Source: Lachnospiraceae bacterium UBA1766 (lineage in GTDB: Bacteria; Bacillota; Clostridia; Lachnospirales; Lachnospiraceae). Taken from it: 44,879 bases of DNA. The stretch lies in NCBI GenBank assembly GCA_002314715.1, contig DCGY01000077.1:1-44879 (forward strand), given 5' to 3'. A model generated the notes under the pieces. It did not search any database. It saw nothing but the letters and a program-made list of their open reading frames with translations, and was not told the origin of the DNA. The first letter of the stretch is position 1. Each line of letters opens with the position of its first letter. The position numbers were made by a program, and so were the translations under genes. Below are positions 34,564 to 43,354 of this stretch, in pieces.

Positions 34564-36000
34564 ATGGCAGACAACAAGAAAATGGTAGAAGACATTACCT
34601 CCATGGACGTAGATTTCGCCCAGTGGTATACCGATGTGGTAAAGAAAGCGGAACTGATTGATTACACCTCCGTAAAGGGTTGTATGGTAATTAAACCCGC
34701 AGGATATGCAATTTGGGAGTTGATTCAGAAGCAGTTGGACGCTCGTTTCAAAGAAACCGGCGTAGAAAATGTATATTTACCTATGTTTATTCCGGAATCA
34801 CTTTTGGAGAAGGAAAAGGACCATGTAGAAGGCTTTGCACCGGAAGTAGCATGGGTTACCCATGGTGGTTTACAGCCTTTGCAGGAAAGACTTTGTGTAC
34901 GTCCTACTTCAGAGACTTTATTCTGTGATTTTTATAAGAATGATATTCATTCCTACAGAGACCTTCCCAAGGTATACAATCAGTGGTGTTCTGTTGTACG
35001 TTGGGAAAAGGAAACCAGACCTTTCCTTCGCTCCAGAGAATTCTTGTGGCAGGAAGGTCATACTGCACATGCTACCGCAGAGGATGCAGAAGCTAGAACC
35101 ATTCAGATGTTAAACCTTTACGCAAAATTCTGTGAAGAGGTTCTGGCAATTCCTGTAGTAAAGGGTCAGAAGACCGATAAGGAAAAATTTGCCGGTGCAG
35201 TGGCTACCTATACCATCGAAGCATTGATGCATGACGGAAAAGCTCTTCAGTCCGGAACCAGCCATAATTTTGGTGATGGTTTTGCAAAGGCCTTCGATAT
35301 TCAGTTCGCAGATAAGGATAACACCTTAAAGCATGTATACCAGACCTCCTGGGGTATGACCACCCGTTTGATCGGTGCTATCATCATGGTACACGGTGAT
35401 AACGAAGGACTTGTACTTCCTCCCAGAGTTGCACCTGTTCAGATTGGAATTATTCCGATTCAGCAGAAAAAGGAAGGCGTTTTAGAGACCGCCAGAGAGT
35501 TAAAGGATCGTCTTTCCAAGCAGTTCCGTGTGAAGCTGGATGAGTCCGAGAAGACTCCCGGTTATAAGTTTGCTGAGGCTGAGATGAGAGGTTATCCGAT
35601 TCGTGTGGAAATCGGTCCCAAGGATATCGAGGCAGGCAAGTGTGTTATTTGCCGTCGTGATACCAGAGAAAAGATTGAAGTTGCATTGGCAGAGCTTGAA
35701 GAGAAGGCGGCAGAACTTTTGGACACCATTCAGAAGGAAATGCTTGAGAGAGCGAGAGCACATCGTGATGAGCATACCTATGTAGCTAAGAATATGGAAG
35801 AGTTTGAAAAGATTTTCGGTGAGAAGTCCGGTTTCGTAAAGGCTATGTGGTGTGGAGAACAGGCTTGCGAAGATATCATCAAGGAAAAACTCAGTGTAAC
35901 CAGCCGTTGTATGCCTTTTGAGCAGGAAGAAATCGCATCTACCTGTGTATGTTGCGGTAAGCCTGCAAAGAAAATGGTATATTGGGGAAGAGCGTACTAA
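34564..36000 (+). CDS. proS: Prolyl-tRNA synthetase (short, archaeal/eukaryotic-like form)
   Basis: It charges tRNA-Pro with proline. The 478-residue class II synthetase lacks the bacterial INS editing domain, so it belongs to the shorter type. Motif 2 is around WCSVVRWEKETRPFLRSREF, proline binding includes VRPTSETLFCDFYKND, and motif 3 is in the region around LIGAIIMVHGDNEGLVLPP. The C-terminal part has CVCCGKPAKKMVYWGRAY, a zinc-binding-like pair with the CVICRR stretch. GAAAGAGG precedes the ATG. Expression is controlled by the upstream T-box. Confidence 0.96.
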   Translation: MADNKKMVEDITSMDVDFAQWYTDVVKKAELIDYTSVKGCMVIKPAGYAIWELIQKQLDARFKETGVENVYLPMFIPESLLEKEKDHVEGFAPEVAWVTHGGLQPLQERLCVRPTSETLFCDFYKNDIHSYRDLPKVYNQWCSVVRWEKETRPFLRSREFLWQEGHTAHATAEDAEARTIQMLNLYAKFCEEVLAIPVVKGQKTDKEKFAGAVATYTIEALMHDGKALQSGTSHNFGDGFAKAFDIQFADKDNTLKHVYQTSWGMTTRLIGAIIMVHGDNEGLVLPPRVAPVQIGIIPIQQKKEGVLETARELKDRLSKQFRVKLDESEKTPGYKFAEAEMRGYPIRVEIGPKDIEAGKCVICRRDTREKIEVALAELEEKAAELLDTIQKEMLERARAHRDEHTYVAKNMEEFEKIFGEKSGFVKAMWCGEQACEDIIKEKLSVTSRCMPFEQEEIASTCVCCGKPAKKMVYWGRAY

Positions 36001-36032
36001 GCTTCCCTTTTCTAGACAATATGAGGTGACGA

Positions 36033-36983
36033 ATGAACTACATTGTATTGGATCTGGAGTGGAACCAAAGTCAAATTGCATCGGAAGAGACGAAACAGAA
36101 GCTTCCTTTTGAAATAATTGAAATCGGTGCAGTGAAAGTAGGCCCCGGCGGAAATACATTGGGAATGTTTCATGAAGTCATCAAACCGCAGATTTATCAT
36201 GAGATGCACTTTATCGTAGGGGAACTGGTGCACATCGACCAGGCCGAGCTGGATCGGGGAAACAGCTTTCCGAAGGTGGCCAAGGATTTCCTGGAATGGT
36301 GCGGTGAAGATAGTATTTTCTGTACTTGGGGCACTCAGGATATTGTGGAATTCCAAAAGAATATGTTGTATTACGGGATGCCCAGGCTTGCGGATAAGCC
36401 CTTTGTCTATTTGGATATTCAGAAATTGTTTGCGATTACTTATGAGGAGCGCAGAACGCGCAGAGCTTTGGAATATGCAATCGATTATCTGGGAATCATC
36501 AAGGACGAACCCTTGCACAGAGCCTATAACGACGCTTATTATACCGCCAAGGTATTCGGATATATTCAAAAGAAGAATCCGAAAGCCATTGAGAATGTCT
36601 CCTTCGATATTTTCAATCCACCCAGGAATCGGGAAGATGAGGTTAAAATTACCTTTGAGGATTATAGCAAATATATTTCCAGGGTGTTTCGAGATAAGCG
36701 GGAGGCCTTTTTTGATAGGGAAGTCAGTTCCACAAAATGTTATCTGTGCCACAAAAATCTTCGAAAGAAGTTAAGGTGGTTTAGCTTAAATAACAAGCAT
36801 TACTATTCTTTGGCCCAATGCGAAGAACATGGTTATATCCGTTACAAAATTCGTATGCAAAAGGCGATTGACGGGGGTGTGTTCGTAGTGAAAACCTCCC
36901 GTATGATTACGGAAGAGGAAAAGGATCAGTTAATAAAGAGAAAAGAGCATATGAGTGAAATGAAAAAACGCAGAGGACATTAA
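36033..36983 (+). CDS. DEDDh exonuclease (KapD-like) with C-terminal Cys/His motif
   Basis: A 316-residue 3'-5' exonuclease. Exo I is IVLDLEWNQSQIA, Exo II is CTWGTQDIVEFQKN, and Exo III is LHRAYNDAYYTAKVF. The C-terminal ~100 residues include CYLCHKNLRKKLRWF and CEEHGYIRYK, a CxxC plus Cys/His pattern that could bind zinc or nucleic acid. It is unlike the DnaQ-type enzyme at 26354. GAGGTGA precedes the ATG. Its final codons and stop lie inside a bidirectional terminator shared with the next gene. Confidence 0.85.
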   Translation: MNYIVLDLEWNQSQIASEETKQKLPFEIIEIGAVKVGPGGNTLGMFHEVIKPQIYHEMHFIVGELVHIDQAELDRGNSFPKVAKDFLEWCGEDSIFCTWGTQDIVEFQKNMLYYGMPRLADKPFVYLDIQKLFAITYEERRTRRALEYAIDYLGIIKDEPLHRAYNDAYYTAKVFGYIQKKNPKAIENVSFDIFNPPRNREDEVKITFEDYSKYISRVFRDKREAFFDREVSSTKCYLCHKNLRKKLRWFSLNNKHYYSLAQCEEHGYIRYKIRMQKAIDGGVFVVKTSRMITEEEKDQLIKRKEHMSEMKKRRGH

Positions 36984-37000
36984 CGTCTTCTGCGTTTTTT
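36963..37000. terminator. Bidirectional terminator holding both stop codons in its loop
   Basis: A 16-bp stem (AAAAAACGCAGAGGAC with GTCTTCTGCGTTTTTT, one wobble) encloses the 6-base loop ATTAAC. The plus-strand stop TAA (36981-36983) and the minus-strand stop TAA (36980-36982) both lie in that loop, and each stem arm encodes the last residues of one protein. Confidence 0.92.
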
Positions 37001-38440
37001 TAATCTGGAACGATATCGGGTTTTGGCCCGCCGGATTTCCCGACGGCGTTCCTTGGAATAGCGGCGACCTCTTCGATCGGAAAAATCGATCTGGAAGTTG
37101 TTTCCAATGGAACGAATGATGAAAATGACGAAGACAATGGCTGCAAGAATTCCGAGAACAGCCAGTATTTTCATAATATTGACGAAGAAAAAGGAGGATT
37201 TCTTCTCCTCTACGGAGGCCGGCGTTTCCACCTCGTCCGCATCGTCAAAGCTGAAATGCTCTTTCGTAGGTACATTTACATTTAATGTAGCGGAGCCCAA
37301 ATATACATCCTTGTAGCTGTAAGAAATCGTAGCGGCTCGACCGGGCTCGGTGCTGTCATAGGAAATAGCAGAAGTCAGCTGTTGAAAGGAGAGTGTCTTT
37401 GGAAGAAGCACATAATCCTGGTCGCTGATGGAAAGCAGAGAAGCATTGGTATCGAACAGGCTGTCCGCATCGTAAAACAAACCGATATTGTCGATATTGT
37501 ATTTGGTCTCGGCTTCCGCAATATTTACCTTTTCGAAATTGGCGAATCCATAATCAAATAATGCAATGGTATCTTCATATACATAAGGATATTCATCTCG
37601 AAGAACGGCACAGATTAATTTCATGCCGTTTTTTTCTGCACAGGATACAAGGGTGTATCGGGCAGCCTGGGTATATCCGGTTTTACAACCCACCAGATAC
37701 GGATAGGCATGTTTTTTGCCGGGAAGAAGTTCCATTTTGTTGTTTTCGATTAAGGTCCCTTTGGGCTTTTCCACAACCAGCCTTGGGGTAGTGGTAATCT
37801 TGCAAAGCATGTCGTTTGCAAAGAAGGCCCGTCCGATTTGTGCCAGATCGTATACACTGGTGTAATGATTTTCGTCCGGAAGACCGTTGGGATTTACAAA
37901 GTTGGAATCTACACAGCCAAGCTCCCTGGCCCGGGCGTTCATCATATCTGCAAAATCTTCCCAGCTTCCGCCGATATGCTCTGCTACAGCGTAGGCTACT
38001 TCATTGGCCGAACGGATTAGGATTGCGTTTAGGCAGGTCTCCATGGTGAGGGTGTTTCCTACATCCATGGCAATATGGTTACTGCCCGCCGGAATGCCGA
38101 ATACGGAGCGTTTGGAGAAGGTAACGATTTCGTCCAGACTGCTCTTCTCGGCGGCAATCAGTGTGGTTAATATTTTGGTGGTACTGGCCGGATAATCCTG
38201 GTGGTGAATATCCTTTGCGTAAAGGATGGTGCCGGTATTGGCATCGATTAGGATGGCCGATTCGGCACTTACCACGGGACCTTGAGGCCAGCCGGATATT
38301 TCATTGGATTCAATTGTTTTTTCACGGGTTCTGGCCACCAGCTCATCCGGTGTTTCCGCCAGGGCGCTTAAGGGACTGGTGAGGAACAAAAGTCCGCTTA
38401 ACAGAGCCGTGCAAAAAGCTGCAATATGTTTACGTCGCAT
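36980..38440 (-). CDS. D-alanyl-D-alanine carboxypeptidase (PBP5-like)
   Basis: A secreted, membrane-bound peptidase that trims the terminal D-Ala of peptidoglycan stem peptides. The 486-residue protein has a signal peptide (AAFCTALLSGLLFLTSPLSALA). The active-site motifs are S86-T-T-K89, S144-A-N146 and K253-T-G255. A C-terminal beta domain follows, then a transmembrane segment (FVNIMKILAVLGILAAIVFV) and a strongly basic tail of ~40 residues ending in KKRRRR. The C-terminal helix with a cytoplasmic Arg-rich tail differs from the amphipathic anchor of classical PBP5. GGAGAG precedes the ATG. Confidence 0.92.
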   Translation of the reverse strand: MRRKHIAAFCTALLSGLLFLTSPLSALAETPDELVARTREKTIESNEISGWPQGPVVSAESAILIDANTGTILYAKDIHHQDYPASTTKILTTLIAAEKSSLDEIVTFSKRSVFGIPAGSNHIAMDVGNTLTMETCLNAILIRSANEVAYAVAEHIGGSWEDFADMMNARARELGCVDSNFVNPNGLPDENHYTSVYDLAQIGRAFFANDMLCKITTTPRLVVEKPKGTLIENNKMELLPGKKHAYPYLVGCKTGYTQAARYTLVSCAEKNGMKLICAVLRDEYPYVYEDTIALFDYGFANFEKVNIAEAETKYNIDNIGLFYDADSLFDTNASLLSISDQDYVLLPKTLSFQQLTSAISYDSTEPGRAATISYSYKDVYLGSATLNVNVPTKEHFSFDDADEVETPASVEEKKSSFFFVNIMKILAVLGILAAIVFVIFIIRSIGNNFQIDFSDRRGRRYSKERRREIRRAKTRYRSRLKKRRRR

Positions 38441-38523
38441 AAATGCTCTCCGATAATCAAAATGAAAGGTTGCTTACCGTTTCATTATACTGTATCTTCC
38501 TCAAAAAGAATAGAGGTATTTAC

Positions 38524-38551
38524 TTGCAATTTCTTAAAGATAGTGTATAAT
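38524..38551 (+). promoter_or_regulatory. Promoter of the phosphodiester glycosidase gene
   Basis: TTGCAA and TATAAT have a 16-base spacer. The start codon of the gene follows about 55 bases downstream of the -10. Confidence 0.7.
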
Positions 38552-38606
38552 GCTTAAAGTGATTCGCAAGATAGGAATGGTTTTTTTATTTGTTTGGAGA
38601 GATTGC

Positions 38607-39614
38607 ATGAAGAAAGTATTAAGTTGGTTTGGTAAATTTTTCCTATGGCTTTTGGTTACCTTATTATTGGTGCTGGGTGGCTTCCTGATTATGGTATATA
38701 TGATAACCAAAGGACCTTCTACCCAGATTCGAAATTTGTTTGTAACTTCCGTGCGGGAAACCAGTGCGGCAGGATTTTTGGCGGATATTTTCCTGACTCC
38801 GGAAGAAATTCAGGAGATTACCGCGGCAAATGTTATCGATGTAGGAACAATCAGTACGGATGTGACGAAGGTGACCTTTGATGAGCCGGCAGTTGAGGAT
38901 GAAACGATTGAAGATATTGAGATTGTGGACGTACGAGGTGCCTTGTATAAGGGCAAGATGATGATTGTAAAGGATCCTTCCCGTATCAAGGTTGGCATTT
39001 GCGATGAGTTTGACAAAAATAAGGCCGGACTTCCTCTTTTGGAAATCGTAGACAAGTACGATGCAATTGCCGGAATTAACGGTGGACGATACAACGATGA
39101 CAACGGATTCGGTAAGGGTGGACTTCCGGAGGGTATTGTATTTTCGGAGGGCAAGCTGGTTTACGGCGATTTGGACAGAGTTTATAACATTTATGGTTTT
39201 GACAATAATGATGTATTTATCTGCGGTCGAATGACCGGACAGCAGGCAATCGACAGAGGTTTCCGCGATGCAGTTACCTTTGGACCGGCGCTGGTTGTGA
39301 ACGGAGAGGCGGTGCCTTCTACCGGTACCGGCGGAGGATTGAATCCCCGTACCGCCATCGGCCAGAGAGCGGACGGAGCGGTTTTGCTTCTGGTAATTGA
39401 AGGAAGACAGACCTCTTCTCTGGGAGCTACCTATCTGGATTTGATTGATATTATGTTGGAATTCGGTGCCATCAATGCAGCCAATTTGGATGGCGGTATG
39501 TCTTCTTCCATGGCCTATGAGGGAGAGGAAATCGTGAATAACTGTTCCATCAAGGGAGCTCGTGATATGCCCACTGCCTTCGTGGTAGAAAGATTGGAGG
39601 TGTCTCATGAGTAA
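38607..39614 (+). CDS. Phosphodiester glycosidase (NAGPA-domain) family membrane protein
   Basis: A 335-residue protein with one N-terminal membrane segment (FFLWLLVTLLLVLGGFLIM) and an outside NAGPA domain. Domain motifs are GINGGRYNDDNGFGKGG, FGPALVVNGEA, GLNPRTAIGQRADGAVLLLV and AANLDGGMSSSMAYEGE. The family contains N-acetylglucosamine-1-phosphodiester glycosidase and exopolysaccharide-related proteins. The natural substrate here is unknown, but cell-envelope glycans are likely. The ATG at 38607 follows GGAGAG. It overlaps the next gene by 8 bases. Confidence 0.85.
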   Translation: MKKVLSWFGKFFLWLLVTLLLVLGGFLIMVYMITKGPSTQIRNLFVTSVRETSAAGFLADIFLTPEEIQEITAANVIDVGTISTDVTKVTFDEPAVEDETIEDIEIVDVRGALYKGKMMIVKDPSRIKVGICDEFDKNKAGLPLLEIVDKYDAIAGINGGRYNDDNGFGKGGLPEGIVFSEGKLVYGDLDRVYNIYGFDNNDVFICGRMTGQQAIDRGFRDAVTFGPALVVNGEAVPSTGTGGGLNPRTAIGQRADGAVLLLVIEGRQTSSLGATYLDLIDIMLEFGAINAANLDGGMSSSMAYEGEEIVNNCSIKGARDMPTAFVVERLEVSHE

Positions 39615-40701
39615 ATCAAAAAAGAAAAAAGGTTTTTGGATTTTCCTGTTTATTTGGTCGTTGCTCTTGATTGGTGCGTTAACGGCAGCACTGATTTGGT
39701 TTTATGATTTCCTGGGAGATTATCAAAAGGTTTATGATGAGACCAGACCCGCCCTGTTTATGGAAAAAATCGTTCCCCTGTTCGAGGAGCCGGATACCGA
39801 TCGTATTTTGGCGATTGTCGATTCCGTACCCCTTGGCACCTTTGAGGGAAGAGAACAGCTGGAGGATTACCTGTCACAGCAGTTGACCGGAAAGTCTATT
39901 TCCTACGGAACCAAGGCCGGAGAGCATATTGAAGAAAGACCTGCTTATGTCATTACAGTAGATGAGGAGCCCTTTGCGGTGATTCGATTGAAGAAACAGT
40001 CCCAGACTGCCCAGTATGGACATCCCTTGTGGGAAATCAATCAGGCTGAATTATTAATCAATCAGGGAGAGGAGTTGTTTCTTCAGGCTCCCACTTCTCT
40101 GGAAATTACAGTAAACGGAATGCCTCTTACCCAGGAACGTGTGGTGGAAGAAAATCTTCCCGATGCCAGAGCGACGCACTTTAACGGGTATGCCACCATT
40201 CCTTCCATTAGTCGCTACAGTCTGGGATGCTTCTACGGAGCACCTGTGATTACGGCAAAGAACATTGCCGGCGAAGAGGTGGAAGTGACCTTCGATGAAG
40301 CAAAAAAATGCTATGTTGCCGATTTCGGCGGATATGAGGAATTACGGGAAAATGTAGAAGAGTTCGCAATCCAGGCAGTTATGGATTATGCTATGTATGT
40401 GTCCAACGATGCATCCTACGGCGCATTGGATAAGTACTTCCCGGAAGGCTCTGAGCTTTTGGTGGGTATTAAGAAGAACCAGAGAGAATGGTTTGATTAT
40501 CATTTGACTCCCGAAATCAAGAATCAGGCTATGACAAGCTTTACCGCATTCTCAGAGGAAGCCTTCTGTGCAAGAATCTATCTGGAGCAGTACATGTATG
40601 TGCCTTTCTCCAAGAAGACGGAAATGCTGGTAACAGACTTAAATGTATACTTTGTATGCATGGACGGTTATTGGAAGATTGCGGGAATCGCATTTGAATA
40701 A
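39607..40701 (+). CDS. Single-pass membrane protein of unknown function
   Basis: A 364-residue protein with a basic N-terminus (MSKSKKKKG) and one hydrophobic segment (FWIFLFIWSLLLIGALTAAL); the remainder should lie outside the membrane. I do not recognise a family. The C-terminal part (FTAFSEEAFCARIYLEQYMY; FVCMDGYWKIAGIAFE) has the look of an NTF2-like or lipoprotein-type beta domain, which is speculative. It overlaps the glycosidase gene and is followed by a terminator, so the two form an operon with a probable shared envelope role. Confidence 0.7.
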   Translation: MSKSKKKKGFWIFLFIWSLLLIGALTAALIWFYDFLGDYQKVYDETRPALFMEKIVPLFEEPDTDRILAIVDSVPLGTFEGREQLEDYLSQQLTGKSISYGTKAGEHIEERPAYVITVDEEPFAVIRLKKQSQTAQYGHPLWEINQAELLINQGEELFLQAPTSLEITVNGMPLTQERVVEENLPDARATHFNGYATIPSISRYSLGCFYGAPVITAKNIAGEEVEVTFDEAKKCYVADFGGYEELRENVEEFAIQAVMDYAMYVSNDASYGALDKYFPEGSELLVGIKKNQREWFDYHLTPEIKNQAMTSFTAFSEEAFCARIYLEQYMYVPFSKKTEMLVTDLNVYFVCMDGYWKIAGIAFE

Positions 40702-40716
40702 GGAATACAGAATGAA

Positions 40717-40750
40717 AAACGGCAGGAATTTGATCCTGCCGTTTGCTATT
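40717..40750 (+). terminator. Terminator after the glycosidase operon
   Basis: AAACGGCAGGA and TCCTGCCGTTT form an 11-bp stem with a 6-base loop, followed by a T-rich stretch. Confidence 0.8.
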
Positions 40751-40764
40751 TTATATGAAATGAA

Positions 40765-40799
40765 TTACCATTCAGGAAAGAATCCTTACCATTCAGGAA
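40765..40799 (+). promoter_or_regulatory. Direct repeats, candidate LytTR operator of the agrA-like gene
   Basis: TTACCATTCAGGAA occurs twice, at 40765 and 40786, exactly 21 bases apart (two helical turns). It lies upstream of the promoter at 40807. This spacing is the known geometry for AgrA-type LytTR proteins. Confidence 0.78.
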
Positions 40800-40806
40800 C
40801 TACCTA

Positions 40807-40834
40807 TTGCAGAGATTCTATGTTATGCTAACAT
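40807..40834 (+). promoter_or_regulatory. Promoter of the agrA-like/agrC-like operon
   Basis: TTGCAG and TAACAT have a 16-base spacer. The -10 is weak, consistent with the need for an activator. The proximal TACCA repeat starts 20 bases upstream of the -35. Confidence 0.55.
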
Positions 40835-40876
40835 GAATATAGGAAAGAAGACATGGTATAGTACAGGAGTGAGAGT

Positions 40877-41596
40877 ATGAGAGTGGCTGTATGTGATGAT
40901 GTGGAAGCTTATCGAAATCTAATTTATAATCGGATAAAAGCATTGTACGGAAGAAAAGGGATTCGAGTGGAAGTAGATTGTTATGAGTCCGGGCAAATGC
41001 TGATAGAAAAATGCGAAGAAAAGCAATATGATATTGTATTTTCGGATATTTCGATGCCTCAAATGGATGGCTTTGAACTTGCTGACAGGATAAGCAGTAT
41101 TCTACCGGCTGTATTTATTGTTTTCTTTACGGAATTTCAACAGTTGGTTTTTGAATCATTTCGGTATCATCCTATTTGGTTTGTAAGAAAAGCAAATTTG
41201 GATACAGATTTGGGAGATGCGATTGCGGAGATTGAACGATTGATTGCTAATCGAGAAAGATTGGTGACAATCACATACAGAGATATGGACAAGGATTTCA
41301 AAACAGAAAAAATACGAATGTCAGAACTTTTATATATTAGCTGTAATGGACATAAATTAACCTATTGCACGGAGGACCATGAGCGGAGTGCAAGCGGTTC
41401 TTTGGTAGAATTGGAAAAGGAATACAATAAATATGGGTTTGTACGTGTGCATAATAAGTATTTGGTTAATTCCAGACATATTTATTCTATTCAGAAGAAA
41501 TCGGTAATTCTGGATGGAGATATAGAACTGCCGCTTAGCAGATATCGATTAAAAGAAGTTGAAGATTACATGATACGCTTTGGGGGATTTCAGTGA
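40877..41596 (+). CDS. LytTR-family response regulator (AgrA-like)
   Basis: A 239-residue regulator. The receiver domain begins RVAVCDDVEAYRNLI, with D57 in VFSDISMPQMDGFE as the likely phospho-acceptor. The C-terminal LytTR DNA-binding domain (~135-239) contains LLYISCNGHKLTY and FVRVHNKYLVNSRHIYSI. The GAGTGAGAG site precedes the ATG. The kinase gene starts within the stop codon (TGATG), so the two proteins are made together. Unusually, the regulator gene precedes the kinase gene. The upstream 21-bp repeats suggest autoregulation. Confidence 0.88.
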   Translation: MRVAVCDDVEAYRNLIYNRIKALYGRKGIRVEVDCYESGQMLIEKCEEKQYDIVFSDISMPQMDGFELADRISSILPAVFIVFFTEFQQLVFESFRYHPIWFVRKANLDTDLGDAIAEIERLIANRERLVTITYRDMDKDFKTEKIRMSELLYISCNGHKLTYCTEDHERSASGSLVELEKEYNKYGFVRVHNKYLVNSRHIYSIQKKSVILDGDIELPLSRYRLKEVEDYMIRFGGFQ

Positions 41597-42894
41597 TGGT
41601 CGTGTTAGAGTGGAGTACGAATTTTTTGGGTGCATGTATTTTTTTGCTGTATATACGAGGAGCACTATTCCCGCGATTTCGTGGGAAAAAAGATTTGGGA
41701 GGCTGCCTGGGTGTTTTGATGACCTACTTCATCTTGGTGACGATGATGAATTATGTGTTTCGATTTGACGGGTATGTAGGAATTCTTGTGTATGCGATGG
41801 CCGGATGTTTGGCTGCTTTTGTGTTGACTGTAGCAAAATGGGTGGACTATTTGGCTATGGGGATTACTTGGTCAAGCATTGCACTTAGTTCTTCTGTTAT
41901 TGCGGCGTCTGCATTAATGCTTTTTGAAGAGGGGAGCCTGAGAGATATTTTGCTTTTTGGCAATCCACAGAAAACGATTGCATTGTTTTTAAATCTAGTT
42001 GCTAAGTTATTGATGGTGACTATTATTATTTCCATACGTAAACTAGGCAAACAGAGCTCAATGGATAAGCTGGTTTGTTGTATTTTATTTATGTTGGTGT
42101 CCGGAATAGGAATGTCTGTTTTTCGACATGAAAATATGTTGGATACTAAACTCAACACAGATAATTATATGATTATAATGACTATGGTTCTGATTTTCCT
42201 GTTGTTTGTAGTAATGTATTATTCTATGCGAATCGGAAGCCTGATTCGACAGAAAGAAGAAAGCCGATTGGTCGGAATAACCAGTGAAAAGCAATCCGCG
42301 GAATTATTATTGACAGCAGAAAAGATTACAGAATTACGACAATTTCAGCATGATTCCGATAAGGCAATGCATACGTTGAAAGAATTGATGAAAGACCGCA
42401 ACTATGGGGAAGCGGAGTCCTTTTTGAACCAATATGAAAATTATTCAAAAGATATCAAAGCAAGTTATTTGTACACAGGCATTCCAATCATTGATGCGGT
42501 AGTCGGAACACGCCAAATGGAAATGAAGAATTCCGACATCGAATTCATCTGTACAATTCAATCCGAAATCCCCGAGCCTATGATTATGTCCTTTGGAATT
42601 ATCCTGGCGAATCTATTGGATAATGCAATTGAAGCGGAGCGTGGGGAAAAGGAAAGAAGGGAAATTCGATTAAAGGTAATGAAAAAAGGGGCATACCTTT
42701 GCTGTATTGTAGAAAATAGAATTGACAAATCCGTTCTCGTTCATAACATGAATTTAAGGACTACAAAAAAAGATTTTATAAACCACGGACTTGGAGTAAA
42801 AAGTATTGAGTATCATTGTAAGATGCACAAAGGATTCCATGGTGTAAGAGAAGAGAATGGCTATTTTATTCATGAGGTACGATTGATACTGTAA
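41596..42894 (+). CDS. GHKL-type sensor histidine kinase (AgrC-like)
   Basis: A 432-residue kinase with six to seven predicted membrane helices in the first ~215 residues, followed by a cytoplasmic dimerisation helix and a GHKL ATPase domain. The probable phospho-acceptor is H252 in LRQFQHDSDKAMHTLKELM; the usual AgrC motif has RHD...NH, so this variant is a looser match. The N-box is ILANLLDNAIEAE, and the end of the domain carries NHGLGVKSIEYHC. It is the likely receptor for the peptide encoded convergently at 43355-43477. The ATG at 41596 overlaps the regulator stop. Confidence 0.85.
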   Translation: MVVLEWSTNFLGACIFLLYIRGALFPRFRGKKDLGGCLGVLMTYFILVTMMNYVFRFDGYVGILVYAMAGCLAAFVLTVAKWVDYLAMGITWSSIALSSSVIAASALMLFEEGSLRDILLFGNPQKTIALFLNLVAKLLMVTIIISIRKLGKQSSMDKLVCCILFMLVSGIGMSVFRHENMLDTKLNTDNYMIIMTMVLIFLLFVVMYYSMRIGSLIRQKEESRLVGITSEKQSAELLLTAEKITELRQFQHDSDKAMHTLKELMKDRNYGEAESFLNQYENYSKDIKASYLYTGIPIIDAVVGTRQMEMKNSDIEFICTIQSEIPEPMIMSFGIILANLLDNAIEAERGEKERREIRLKVMKKGAYLCCIVENRIDKSVLVHNMNLRTTKKDFINHGLGVKSIEYHCKMHKGFHGVREENGYFIHEVRLIL

Positions 42895-42950
42895 TGAAAA
42901 ATCAATAACGGAAAAATGGCTGTTGTGTGTTCCTAGGCCAATAATAGGGG

Positions 42951-42988
42951 AAAGGGCTTGTGAAAGATTTTTCACAAGCCCTTTTTCT
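42951..42988. terminator. Terminator after agrC-like gene, similar to the agrD terminator
   Basis: AAAGGGCTTGTGAAA and its exact complement form a 15-bp stem with the 4-base loop GATT and a T-run. Flanking bases on the minus strand align with those of the agrD terminator at 43288, so it belongs to a decayed duplicate. Confidence 0.88.
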
Positions 42989-43130
42989 GCATCTTTTATG
43001 TTGTAACAATTACTTTACAGGTCTCTTTATGTTGTGCTCTTTTTTTCGATTAGTATAAATAAGTTTACAGTAATAAATGGTGTGGAAGTCTTTTATGAAA
43101 AGTAGAACCACTTTTGGATTTATGAATTAT
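42985..43130 (-). pseudogene. Decayed second copy of agrB/agrD 3' ends
   Basis: Read on the minus strand, 43077-43027 encodes FITVNLFILIEKKSTT and a stop. This closely matches the end of the intact agrB (FITVNLFILIEKRN), and about 33 of 39 bases are identical. Just after it, the agrD start appears as ATA in place of ATG. Most of agrD is deleted, and GTAAAGTAA remains as the end of agrD, followed by the paralogous terminator. Upstream of 43077 the frame is broken. A block at 43130-43115 (ATAATTCATAAA) resembles the agrB start, which is weaker. The stretch 43131-43287 shows no clear gene. Confidence 0.65.
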
Positions 43131-43287
43131 CGCATGCATTCCAGATATAGCATAAAAGTTTTTTTAAACTCTGTATATTTGCGTGAAGTAAGATATGCTG
43201 TGTATAAGGCTGATAACTATCAGTTTTATGGGGTAAGGGGAACTATGCACTTTTTTATATAAAAAATCCTATTTGGTCCCCAAGAGA

Positions 43288-43333
43288 AAAGGACGTGTGA
43301 AAAAACTTTCGTTTTTTCACACGTCCTTTTTCT
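43288..43333. terminator. Terminator of the agrBD transcript
   Basis: A perfect 19-bp stem (AAAGGACGTGTGAAAAAAC with its complement) has a TTTC loop and a T-rich run on both sides. It lies directly downstream of agrD on the minus strand. Confidence 0.9.
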
Positions 43334-43354
43334 GTATTTTTTGTTTCGTGATTA

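Noticed and set aside
35500..36159. Minus-strand frame of 219 residues opposite the proS gene end
   Set aside because: It is an antisense shadow of proS and the start of the next exonuclease gene; no ribosome site or motif supports it.
43077..43262. Plus-strand open frame of 61 residues
   Set aside because: It is antisense to the decayed agrB remnant and has no ribosome site or recognisable feature.
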